From NCBI GenBank assembly GCA_033816765.1, contig CM066296.1, forward strand, positions 2,542,001 through 2,606,000: 64,000 nt of DNA, given 5' to 3'. Source of the stretch: Nothopassalora personata. Its lineage: Eukaryota; Ascomycota; Dothideomycetes; Mycosphaerellales; Mycosphaerellaceae. Positions 53,263-63,069 of the stretch are shown in pieces (positions within the stretch are counted from its first letter, which is position 1; the number at the start of each line of letters is the position of its first letter). The notes under the pieces were generated by a model, which had not been told where the DNA came from, made no database searches, and saw only the letters and a program-made list of their open reading frames with translations. Both the position numbers and the translations under genes were made by a program.

Positions 53263-54565
53263 TAAAGGCCTAGTACGGTAGATATATTATACTAATGCTC
53301 GTCCGGCCCTTACCGCGACTACTACGACCGAGCCTCTACTAGACATCGCTAACATCTATACCGAGCGGGAACTTCTAATATACTACGACCTCGATATCCG
53401 GAATATTAACACCTATACCTAGGGAAGTAGTAGCGAAGATTATCCTAATTCGAGAGTTCTCTTTCTTAAACTCGTTATACCGGAAGTTCTTGTCCTATTT
53501 AGCCGTAACTAACGTGAAAGTCTATACGATATTAGCGACGTAGTAACTAACCGACACGCGCTTACGATAATATCGGTCTTACGGCTAGGTATTAGCGGTT
53601 AACCTAACTAAGGCATTAGCGATAAACGCCGTAGTAGCCGCAATAGTACCAATCCTATTAATAAAGATAATAGCCTTACGGATTCGATTAGGTGTCGCCT
53701 TACCGTCCGTTATAGTATACTCTAATAAGAACCTAAGCTAATGCTACTAGTTAAGTTTACCCTTCGGAATCTATCGTAGGTAGATAGATATGTTAACACG
53801 GTTAATAGACGTTCGGATCACCTTAGTCTAGTATAGCAATAGACTAAGATACCGAAATCTAGCGTTCCGGAGAACATCCTCCTTAGTAGCCTTATCGAGT
53901 GTAGTAGAATAGGTAAACTAGTAAACTTCTCGCGGTAGCTAATCTCGTAGTTAGCCGAGCATTGCGAAAGCCGGTCTAAAGTCCTTCTACTATCGGATAG
54001 TGTAGCATTCATCGATTGTAACGAGTCCGATACGAGAGGTAAATGTCGAGTCCTTTAACAACTTCCGAAAAGATGCGGTCGAGGCTTACTTAGGCCTAAG
54101 TAACACGTACGTATATTAACCTAAGGCTATCTTCTATAGCATTATTCGATCCTCCGACTTAGTACCCTCTACTATTAAGATAGGACGCGCACTATAGCTA
54201 AGCTAGCGAATGTTACGTAACTGCTTATCTCTAAGCTTAACTAACGGCATAATCTAGATAGTAATGCGGTCTATAAGAACACTATATACATAGAAGATTA
54301 TGCTCTTACTAAACCTAGTCCGCGCGATTAATAGAGTGTCTCCGCTACTAAAGATTAGACGCCGTAACACACGGACCTACTAATAATATAGTTCGAATCT
54401 ATATAAGTTATATAGACAATTATAGACAACACGCTACTAGATGTTAACGTAGCACTCGGCTCGAGCCTTATCTATAGCCTCCTTTAGACGCTCTCGGGGA
54501 TCCGGTGTCGAACAGTATAGAGACGAGAGGCTAAGGATGTCGTCGTATCTAGCGTGTACGGCTTT

Positions 54566-55435
54566 AGGCGTTTCGCCTTCGCCCGCTTACCTCTCCTATC
54601 GGCTTTTCTAGATAACCTATTCGCTACTAGAGGTATGTTCGAAGCGTGCTAAAGCGTGCTAAAGCGTATGCAATCGTATACAATCGTCGCGGAGAGAGCG
54701 TAGACGGCCTTCGAGCTACGAAGATAGATACCTAGCGACACTAGCCGGTAGAGACTACTTTATGCACCGCCTACTATAAACAACGCGTTATATAGCACCT
54801 AGCGCTACGCTCTTATTAGCTAAACGGTATAAAAGGGTACTAACCCGTTAAGACCCGTATAGATAGTAGTAAATAGAGTGTCGAAAACACGGCGTATACT
54901 ACGCTCTACGACGACATAGCTACACTAGTACGACTACGATGCGCACAATCACCTAAGAGGGTGTAGGTGCAGTATACGACACGATAGGCAATTAGGCGCT
55001 ATATAATGGACTTAATAGGTATATATTCGACTTGTTTCGGGTCTTAACGCGCTAACTCGCTATAGTATAGGGCTTTTACTATAGGCAAATCTTGCTTATT
55101 TACCCTCGCGTATCGAACAAAAGTAGTTATAGAGGTGTAGCGTACTCTACTCGGCCGGTAGACGATATTCGATCGAGGTAGGCGATGTTAGATTTTACAT
55201 TCGAGGATGTACTTCGTATATAACGCGCTACCGTATAATCTCGACGTTAATGCCCTCGTAATCTCTACTATCGGCGCTCTTATTTGAATCTATAGGAGCT
55301 CGTTCGGAGGTAGTAGTGAGTTACTATCGCGTCGTGAAATCTAGTAGTAAGGCTATATTGAAATGAGGTACACTAAAAACACGCCCCATTCGATCTTAGA
55401 CGCTTCGCCAAGGCTCGCTGGGGCGGAATCACCCG
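54566..55435. other. RIPed DNA grading into non-RIPed DNA
   Basis: No gene is recognised. An AAACGG-type motif is at 54815-54828, followed by TATAAAAGGG; on this side of the helicase relic it could be part of a promoter. RIP signs fade from about 55360 onward. Confidence 0.45.
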
Positions 55436-55510
55436 ATTGGCTGAACGGTGCTAAACCGTGCTAAACGGAGCTAAAGGGTGCCGAGCCGAGGATAAGCGTC
55501 TGAGCTTGCT
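55436..55510 (+). repeat. AAACGG-type repeat block, right-most copy (not RIPed)
   Basis: It reads ATTGGCTGAACGGT, then GCTAAACCGT and GCTAAACGGAGCTAAAG. It is the best-preserved copy and shows the likely original motif. The inverted counterpart is at about 43350-43425. Confidence 0.6.
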
Positions 55511-55624
55511 GAGGTAAGTGCTGTCCTCGGTTGCTCGACCGCGGACACTGTACCTTTTGGTCGGGTTAGGTGGGGTGTAAAGCACGGGACATCGCTCTTA
55601 CACCTACGTAGTAGTGTAAGGGAG

Positions 55625-55687
55625 CAATAATACCGCCGCGACTCGCTACGATTGTAGTCGACAATGGCGAGTCGCGCAGTATTATTG
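55625..55687. repeat. Imperfect long hairpin
   Basis: Arms 55625-55646 and 55667-55687 pair (AATAATAC, then GCGACTCGC) with a nested ATTGT/ACAAT stem in the loop. A related GGCGAGTCGC stretch precedes the trinucleotide array near 48027. It lies at the right edge of the repeat cluster. Confidence 0.7.
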
Positions 55688-55949
55688 TCGCTATTGTTGA
55701 TGCTGTTGTTAAGGAAGAGCGAGTGCAGCGAGTAAGATTTCGAATAAGCGTAATTGCCGGTTATGTAAGCCTAGGCCACCGCCAGATCCCTGCACTTACT
55801 ACGCGAGAAGTGGATCACCTCCCTCGACGCATCAATGTCGATTTCATGAGCTTGTTGAAACATCAGAGCTTCACTGACAATGAGAGCATAGCATATACAT
55901 CTCACATTGCTGTTCCCTTTCACCTGTTGAAAGTGATACTTTTAATCCG

Positions 55950-56788
55950 ATGATACCTGAAAACGAAGTCTCCAACTTCGAAACGTTCCAGGACTGCCTT
56001 TCGACCAGCATCGTCCAACGTCTTGCACCGAACAGTGGCAAAACAGTAAAGAAACGATCAGTCAAGGGGCGGAAGAATGAGATCAAACCTGTTATGAGGC
56101 CGAAGCTGGATGTTGAGCAGAATGATGCTGCTGAACTGTCGGACTTTATCGAGGTTGGTGTTGGCTCCCAGCAGCTACGATTAGTTGTGACCTGTTGCTG
56201 AGTATGAAACAGTATCTAGCTGAGGGGATATTTTTAAGCCTCCCTGCAGACCTTCGCATCCTTTCGTATGCAGCGATCCAAGATGACGCTGAGCTGGCAT
56301 CAAAGTACTCAGTACCACTGGTCAGCTCCGAGATAGAGTCGTTGACCAAACCACTGCCTCCTTCCATACCCGAATCATTGACAACGTACGGCCTCATCAA
56401 CGATGAAACAGATCTAGACCGCTTCTTGGATTCCTGCATCAACAGCTACATCACCACTGCCTCCGAACCACCCGCAGAGTACACCCCAGCCTTGACCGCT
56501 ACACGGCCTGATGGCTGCGAAATATGCGAAAGGGAGCATATACCTCTGACCTACCACCATCTGATACCACGGCAGGTTCATGCGAAAGTCGTGAAGCGTG
56601 GTTGGCACAAGGAATGGGAGCTGAATAAGGTTGCATGGCTGTGCAGCGCATGTCATTCATACGTGCATCGAGTCGCACCGAATGAGCAATTGGCGCGCGA
56701 GCTGTACAGTGTCGACCTTTTGCTGGAGAGGGAAGATATTCGAAGTTTTGCCAAATGGGTCGGGACTGTCCGCTGGAAGGCACGCTGA
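55950..56788 (+). CDS. HNH-nuclease-domain protein (one intron)
   Basis: Two exons, 55950-56153 and 56213-56788, joined over a 59-bp intron with donor GTTGGT and acceptor AACAG, restore one frame (ELSDFIE joined to YLAEGIF) of 259 residues. The C-terminal part has a zinc-supported HNH fold: CEICE, then HHLIPR and, after the insert typical of fungal members, WLCSACHSYVH. Such proteins are common and uncharacterised in Pezizomycotina; nuclease activity is inferred from the motif only. The start ATG is the first in the open frame, so a further upstream exon is possible. It is the first intact gene right of the transposon cluster. Confidence 0.75.
56154..56212 (+). other. Intron of the HNH gene
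   Basis: A 59-bp GT-AG intron. Without it the two ORF pieces overlap in different frames, and the protein family alignment runs straight across the proposed splice. Confidence 0.75.
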
Positions 56789-57514
56789 TTAGTCTATGCA
56801 TGATGATGGTCCAGTCGGGAAGACAGGGTAGTGCCACACGGGCCACATCTTGAGATCGTAGGGTATGGAGCTTTGGAGGGGGAGCTGTTGCAGCATCATT
56901 GCGTGTGAGTGCCTCGATGAGTGGCTTGCAGGGCTGAAAGTCTTGATACTCGGGCTGTTGGCTAGAAATTAGCTAGAAACCTTCTATAACCACAGTCTTG
57001 GGCCACGCTGCTGCTGTCAGATCTTGCGGTTGCAGTGATCACACGGGCACGTGAAGCAATGCGTTCTAGGCATGAAGTTATGTTAGCCTCAATATGATTC
57101 TCCGCCGTGGACCATCTGCTTCAGACAATGAACGAGAGAGTATCGCAGGTTCCTGAGCAGCGGCATGGATATTGTTGTAGGATCGAGTAACCGCCGCATG
57201 AGCCGAAAGGAGTAATTCATACACGTGCTGTCGGATGCCATAGCGAAGGATCAAGTCACGATTGCTTGGCCTGCATAGCGGCGAACGTTTCTGTGGAAAG
57301 TTTCGCCAGAAGCTGCGAAGGCTCACTGGTGCAGACGAGCTGTACCGAGTCCGGACGTCGAAGCGAAATCACAAACATCGTGTCAGTAGCGCATACCTGT
57401 TGCGTATAGCGTATAGCGTATAGCTTCGAGTAGGGCAGTCTGGAGCTCTTTTCGCTGCGCACATGTGGTTAGCGAAGGCTCGGTCGCACACGCGGCGTTC
57501 TGTTTTGAGCATTC
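56789..57514. other. Intergenic, no gene recognised
   Basis: Ordinary composition. A GCGTATA unit is repeated about three times at 57407-57430. Short ORFs on both strands show no domain. Confidence 0.6.
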
Positions 57515-58015
57515 GTGGTCGCTGAAACCGGCTTTTGGCTGTGTACAGCTATACTGGCTGCGTCTGCGACGATGCTGCCATGCACACCGCCATACATGGA
57601 TCCTGCTGCTGCGTTGTTTTGCAGAATTGAGAGCCGCGCCACGCACCAAGAGTCGTTAGCAAATGAACATGGCGCCTTCTTCTGGAAGTCACTTTGTGTA
57701 TCGAGCGATGTTTGTGGTTCGTGGGGATGCAATGGGAGCTCTGCCGGATCCTTTGCACGTGGCACATCATCGGTGGTCATGCCAAGAGAGAGGATTAAGA
57801 CCATGGGCGAGCATCTCTGGCTGAACGAGAGCTCCACCATTGGCTTGCAGGGCTGCATGATGGAAGTATCCCACCAGCAGTCTGCGAGTCTCAGTGAGGT
57901 GCATGTCAAGCGGTGCTGTGGCTTCGGAGAGGCCGTAGATCCACTCCGCATTGGGTCATACGTGAACAGCACTTCGACTCAGACGTCTCTGCTTGCCAAT
58001 CGTATATGCCTTTGA
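57515..58015 (+). CDS. Possible small secreted Cys-rich protein (doubtful)
   Basis: The 166-codon ORF begins with a hydrophobic stretch (FWLCTAILAASATM) that could be a signal peptide and has about ten cysteines, including a CC pair. No family is recognised. An equally long ORF runs on the opposite strand (57469-57972), so the open frame may be fortuitous. Expression data would decide. Confidence 0.25.
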   Translation: MVAETGFWLCTAILAASATMLPCTPPYMDPAAALFCRIESRATHQESLANEHGAFFWKSLCVSSDVCGSWGCNGSSAGSFARGTSSVVMPRERIKTMGEHLWLNESSTIGLQGCMMEVSHQQSASLSEVHVKRCCGFGEAVDPLRIGSYVNSTSTQTSLLANRICL

Positions 58016-58635
58016 GAGGTGACCGCAGTCGTGGCGATGTCACTGTAGCAGACCGTAGTTGTGACGTGCTGGAGATGTGCAAATAGCGGTGTTGATGTAC
58101 GCGAAGAAAGTAGGAAGTGCTTCAAAGTTCTTGCCAGCGGGGTGAGTGCGGAGCGGCATCGGGTGGAGAAAGATCCTGCGTGGCGGCGCTCACCAAGCCT
58201 GATGACTATAGCCCTACTATAGCCCCCCTGCATCGACTGGCGTGCACCCGACAGTACGACTACCGTGAACCTGAGAAGTTTCTTGTAGAGAACCTACGCC
58301 GTCGTAGCGCATTCACACACGACCACCGTCTGCCCTGCGTGACTGGCGGCTTGCACTATCATCCGACCTAAGACTGCAAGCTCAGCCTCCAAGCGCCATA
58401 CCACCATTGCCATCCTTCGCATACACTCTGCCGTGGATACGACGTCTGGTATACCCCGCCAGAATCCCGTTGGCAGTGCAGGATATATATATTTCGAGCT
58501 CCGCCACCAGGAACACAGCTGTTTCGTCAGCAGCAGCGGCTCGGCGGAGACCTCGCGCTTCCAGAAACACATCTTCCTCGTCAATACCCACAAACCTAGG
58601 CAGACACATATCACAGCAGCACTACACCCTTCGTC
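58016..58635. other. Intergenic / metacaspase promoter region
   Basis: No gene is recognised. TATATATATT at about 58484 lies 150 bp upstream of the metacaspase ATG and could be promoter sequence. The minus-strand ORF over 58294-58935 is largely the shadow of the metacaspase N-terminus. Confidence 0.5.
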
Positions 58636-60624
58636 ATGTCGCAATTTCCTGGCCAGGGCTATCACAACCAATACCCACCACAGCAAGGATACGGCGCGCC
58701 TCCGCCTCCTCAGTACGGCGGCTATCCGTAAGACGCGACCCGAGAACGTGACGTAAGCTCGAGGATCTAACAGACAGTAGACAGCAGTACGGCGGACCTT
58801 CACCACAACCCCCGTATAACAGCGGATACGGCGCGCCTCCTCCACCACCACAGTACGGCAACGGCTACCAGCAGGGGCCGCCGCCGCAACAGTATCAGCA
58901 GCCTCCACCGCAGCAATACCAGCAACCTCCCCCACAGCAAGGTATGCCGGAGACGCGGAAGCCTTTGAGCGTTTCTAACTTGATTGACAGGCTACGGTCG
59001 ACCTCCGCCTCCGCCTACACAGCAGCAAGGCTTCGGCCATGGCGCACCGAACGGCTACTCTTTCCAATACTCTCAATGCACAGGTCGGCGAAAGGCGCTC
59101 CTAATCGGTATCAACTATTTCGGCCAGCGAGGACAGCTTCGAGGATGTATCAACGACGTGAAGAACATGTCAACCTATCTGAATGGGCACTTTGGGTATA
59201 AGAGAGAAGACATGGTCATCTTGACGGACGACCAGCAGAATCCCATGAGCCAGCCCACGAAGCAGAATATGCTAAGAGCGATGCATTGGTTAGTGAAGGA
59301 TGCGCGGCCGAACGACTCGCTGTTCTTCCACTACTCTGGCCACGGAGGTCAGACTAAAGATCTGGACGGTGATGAAGAAGATGGCTACGACGAGGTCATA
59401 TACCCTGTGGATTTCAGGCAAGCTGGCCACATCGTTGATGACGAGATGCACCGCATCATGTGAGTATTGTCAGGAGGTATGCAAGAGTCGGAACTGACAC
59501 AAGCAGGGTGCAACCTCTTCAGCCTGGAGTGCGATTGACGGCTATCTTCGATTCATGTCACTCCGGCTCTGCGCTTGATCTGCCATACATCTACTCGACA
59601 CAAGGTGTGCTCAAGGAGCCAAATCTCGCAAAAGAAGCTGGTCAAGGTCTGCTTGGTATCGTCTCCTCCTACGCGAGAGGCGATATCGGTGGCATTGCAT
59701 CGACTGCTATGGGTCTGTTTAAGAAAGCCACAAGCGGCGGGGATACTTACCAAAAGAATCTGCGCACAAAGACCAGCCCTGCGGATGTCATAATGTGGAG
59801 CGGCAGTAAGGACAGTCAAACATCGTATGTGGACCCCCAATATGGCGATCAGCCTCGCTTTATGATGCCGGAACCTTACTTCCAGTCAATGGATGTATTT
59901 GCGTTGCAGCGGCCGTCGATACTGCACAGAGACATGTATGGTCGGGTGCTAGTGTAATCTTTGTGCAGTATGGCGGCGATCATGCTTCCAGCGAGGCGTT
60001 GGTGGCGTTGATGCAGCGTTCGAGCGGTGTCGTCTCTGGATGCCAAGATAGTATGCAACAAAACTTTTTCTACGTCCTCCTACCTTGGAGAGCTCCATGC
60101 GGAGCTGCTCCTCGGCGGGAGGGCGACGAGTTGCGTTGGAGCTATGGCGTCTTGGGCGGCTTCCACGGGCGCCAACCTGAAGATATGTGCTGACTTTCTT
60201 CCTCAACAGGCAAGACGCAAACATCGCTGGGCAAGCCACGGGCGCCATGTCGTGGGCTTTTATCACGGCTTTGAAGGTACGTCTTTACTCGTTCCAATGG
60301 GCTTTTGGAGGCATACGCTGACATATTCTGCTTAGAAAAATCCAACTCAGAGGTGCCGATCCCCCAATCTACTTGTCTTGGACATCTATTGACCTCCCGT
60401 ACAGCTATGTTCAACTTTTGAACAGCATCCGCGACGAACTCGAGGGACGGTATTCGCAAAAGCCGCAGTGTTCGTCTCCCCAATTTCCCCGAGCTTCAAT
60501 TGCTATGGCTAACGTTCGTACAGTATCGAGTTCCCACCCTCTTGGTGAGCATCAATGTTGGCATTGTACTTGTACCGTATAACTGACGTGTCGAGCAGAC
60601 ACCAACATTCTGTATGTGATGTGA
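58636..60624 (+). CDS. Metacaspase (type I, fungal casA/MCA1-like), nine exons
   Basis: This is a cysteine protease of the caspase-like clan, specific for Arg/Lys, calcium-dependent and linked to stress response and protein quality control in fungi. Exons: 58636-58727, 58781-58941, 58991-59459, 59507-59824, 60210-60276, 60336-60352, 60405-60469, 60524-60544 and 60599-60624; total 1236 nt, 411 residues. Exons 1-3 encode a Pro/Gln/Tyr/Gly-rich prodomain. The p20-like region has [12 protein letters not shown], the catalytic His in HYSGHGGQ and the catalytic Cys in FDSCHSGS; the C-terminal part ends DTNILYVM. The second exon could start 3 nt earlier (58778). Two oddities are a 17-nt microexon 6 and a 385-bp fourth intron among introns of 47-59 bp. 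Confidence 0.9.
59825..60209 (+). other. Unusually long metacaspase intron 4
   Basis: Donor GTATGT follows the codon pieces of QTS, and acceptor TCAACAG precedes GCAAGACGCAAAC, restoring [12 protein letters not shown]. At 385 bp it is about seven times longer than the other introns of the gene. It contains no recognisable domain or repeat. Confidence 0.75.
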
Positions 60625-61417
60625 AAACATTGTACAGCGAGAGCAGTAAGGAAGGATGGGCATGACGTGGATAGAACAGGACCGGGTATAATTGGCACGT
60701 TCATGACCATTTAGAGATACCAGATGAGTTGATGCTCTTGGCTAGGAGGCATATTGTACAGGCCGGGGCGTTTGTAGGTGCACAAGGCCTTTGCTGTCGG
60801 CTTCGCTCCTTCACTTCACTGCGCGTATGCGACTGATGTATCCCTCCCGATTTATGACATGACCTACAGCAGACTGCGTTAACGCTCGGTAGTGCAGAAG
60901 CTCCACTGGGATGTGTCTCCTGGCACGCGGGAACAACGACAGCAGCGCCAAGACTAGTGATGGACAAGGATGTCTGAAGCTTGTTTCATCGAGCAGAACC
61001 CCTGTCATCAAATGCTGCCTCACATTTTCGATTGCCTGCAGCAACAGCAAACGCGGGTATGAACATGAGCAGCAACGACGCCGCACGCCATCGACATTTC
61101 CCTATCTTCACACTGTCTTTCATCGCATTTTTTCCCGACGTCAAATTACTCCGGGGTGAATGTTGCACTGCCGAGTCGTCAGACTTGGAACTAGCTTCGA
61201 ACACAACAACACAATCTTCTCAGATGACATGATTTTGACAGTTCCCCGTAAGAGCTGAGAGGTGGCTTGCATCGCTCCAAGAGCTGCCTGCAGAATTTCC
61301 TTCAAAGACGCGACTCGAACACTCACGACCTCGACGTTGTCTTCAACACGAGCTCGCTCTCTCAAGCTGAAGACCGTTGGCGGATTGGATGCCTCAGGTA
61401 ATTGGGACGGAGTTGTC
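60625..61417. other. Intergenic, no gene recognised
   Basis: This holds the metacaspase 3' region and the upstream region of the GH43-like gene. Small ORFs on both strands lack recognisable features. The frame of the next gene is open back to 61262 but without an ATG. Confidence 0.6.
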
Positions 61418-62977
61418 ATGGAACCCAAGATGTCACATTCCTGGCTTACACGTGGCTCAGCACCCGCTACTTCCGCCGCAACTCAGAATGCATCACATGT
61501 GCCAGCTGGAGCGCACTCACCTCATGGGAATATAGACGACACGCAATCACGAGACAAACTGGGACGGGCCGGCCAGTGCCCAGCCAACATGTATTCCTCT
61601 ACAGCACCGAAATCGCTGGACCAACAGCAACAACAGTCTTTACCGCAAACACTCTCGTTCTACCAAAGATACTTCACAAAACCAGACGACTCGAATATCG
61701 ACACAGAGAAGAACACGAATTCGAGGCGATTTTCTTTCCTTGTTGTCGGGTCGATAGTAGCGGCGATCATGGTTCTGTTTGCATTCGCAGGCATCATTGG
61801 GGCCGCAGTGGCGCTGAGTATCCGGAAGAAGCATCATGTTCGCCCAGTGAGCGAGGGCTATGAGCAACACAAGGCACCGATCAGACTTGCGATTCCATTT
61901 AACTTCCCAGATCCCGGGTTACTGTACGAAAATGGCACGTACTATGCTTTTGCCACCACCAATGCGGCGGGAGTACTGAACTACGCTGGCAATAAGTCCA
62001 ACAACGCGAGCCAGAACACTGTCGACTTCGGATTGGCGAATGTGCAACTCGCGACTTCTACCAATTTCGTCAACTGGACAGTTGTTCCTATCGGAGAACA
62101 GCCGCTGCCTGCCGAAGGGACATGGACGCAATTGGCACAGAAGTCCAAAGATCCAGGAAAGACCTCGAAACCGAAGATCTCGAGCACTTGGGCACCAGTG
62201 GTAGTCCGCCGAGCAGATGGCAAATATGTCATGTACTACGCCGCTGCACCAGGATTCAAGGTCAAATACAAAGTGAACCATCCTCACCCACACTGTATCG
62301 GCGCAGCAGTCTCGACCGACGACTCGCCGGCTGGCCCTTATGAGCCTCTTCCGGACTTCATCACGTGTCCGTGGGAGCAGGGCGGTGCCATTGACCCGGA
62401 AGCCATTCGCGATACTACAAGCGGCAAGTTGTATCTCGTCTATAAGATCGACGGGAACAACATCGGCACGGGTGGCGCTTGTGGCAACATGATCGACCCA
62501 ATCAAGCCTACCCCAATCATGCTCCAGGAGATGGCAGAGGACGGCGTCACGAAAGTCGGTGAGCCTGTCAAGATCCTCACCAACGAAGTACAGGACGGCC
62601 CGCTGGTCGAGGCTCCTGCTCTTGTGCAATCGAAAGAAGGCATCTACTTCCTGTTCTTTAGCTCAGGATGTACCAGAGATTCATCATACGCTCTTGAGTA
62701 CGCTGCAGCCACCGACATCAAGGGACCGTACACACGGGCAGAGGACAAGTTGCTCAAGTCCGGAGACTGGGGTCTCGAAGCCCCTGGCTCAGTCGGGATC
62801 TCGGAAGACGGGAAGGGTGGGTGGAGTATGGCTTTCCACGCGCGAGTTAATTACGGCGAGGTTGGAAGAGTGCGAGCCATGTTCACGACCAAGCTGAAGT
62901 TCGCAGGAAAGCAAGTCTGTATGGAGAGGGATGATGATACGGTTGAGTTGAGACGTCACGACAGCGAAGAGCGGTAG
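61418..62977 (+). CDS. Membrane-anchored glycoside hydrolase family 43-like protein
   Basis: The ORF from the ATG at 61418 gives 519 residues. About 105 polar residues are followed by a single hydrophobic segment (about 107-132, VGSIVAAIMVLFAFAGIIGA) and then a five-bladed-propeller-type domain. This predicts a type II membrane protein with the enzyme outside. GH43 signatures are present in order: FPDPG near 160 (general base Asp), DPEAIRD near 325 (pKa-modulating Asp) and VEAPAL near 397 (general acid Glu). Family members cleave arabinan, arabinoxylan or xylan side chains; the substrate cannot be told. The frame is open upstream to 61262 with GTG only, so the ATG at 61418 was chosen. No intron is needed. 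Confidence 0.8.
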   Translation: MEPKMSHSWLTRGSAPATSAATQNASHVPAGAHSPHGNIDDTQSRDKLGRAGQCPANMYSSTAPKSLDQQQQQSLPQTLSFYQRYFTKPDDSNIDTEKNTNSRRFSFLVVGSIVAAIMVLFAFAGIIGAAVALSIRKKHHVRPVSEGYEQHKAPIRLAIPFNFPDPGLLYENGTYYAFATTNAAGVLNYAGNKSNNASQNTVDFGLANVQLATSTNFVNWTVVPIGEQPLPAEGTWTQLAQKSKDPGKTSKPKISSTWAPVVVRRADGKYVMYYAAAPGFKVKYKVNHPHPHCIGAAVSTDDSPAGPYEPLPDFITCPWEQGGAIDPEAIRDTTSGKLYLVYKIDGNNIGTGGACGNMIDPIKPTPIMLQEMAEDGVTKVGEPVKILTNEVQDGPLVEAPALVQSKEGIYFLFFSSGCTRDSSYALEYAAATDIKGPYTRAEDKLLKSGDWGLEAPGSVGISEDGKGGWSMAFHARVNYGEVGRVRAMFTTKLKFAGKQVCMERDDDTVELRRHDSEER

Positions 62978-63028
62978 CCAGGTGCTGCTGCGCACCATCT
63001 GGGAGTTGGCATGCGTAGTTTGGATTAT

Positions 63029-63069
63029 GATGAGCGATGAGCGATGAGCGATGAGCGATGAGCGATGAT
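63029..63069. repeat. GATGAGC heptanucleotide tandem repeat
   Basis: Five to six GATGAGC units just downstream of the GH43-like gene. Confidence 0.9.

Larger units (their letters stand above)
50600..54565 (-). pseudogene. RIPed RecQ-type helicase with long C-terminal extension, split by a LINE
   Basis: On the minus strand, read-through gives superfamily 2 helicase motifs: motif II-like TIDECYTIR near 54000-54030, an STTLDKATKEDVLRN block near 53865-53905, ATTSLGIGVNIPD near 53415-53450 and the motif VI sequence QRLGRSSRGKGRT (first residue a RIP stop) near 53315-53350. After the LINE the same frame continues to about 50600 as a Lys/Arg-rich extension without recognised domains. The combination resembles fungal telomere-linked or transposon-borne RecQ-like helicases. 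Every Trp and many Gln codons are TAG/TAA, so it is dead. An ORF at 53818-54012 is a shadow. Confidence 0.6.

Noticed and set aside
43350..55510. RNA polymerase III promoter (SINE or tRNA-like) at the ATTGGCTGAACGG repeats
   Set aside because: The motif fits a loose A-box, but no B-box (GGTTCGANTC-type) follows at a suitable distance in any copy.
57469..57972. 167-codon minus-strand ORF
   Set aside because: No domain or plausible start context; overlaps another ORF of similar length and neither is supported by homology.
58294..58935. 213-codon minus-strand ORF
   Set aside because: It overlaps metacaspase exons 1-2 and their promoter; the sense strand carries the recognisable protein and splice sites.
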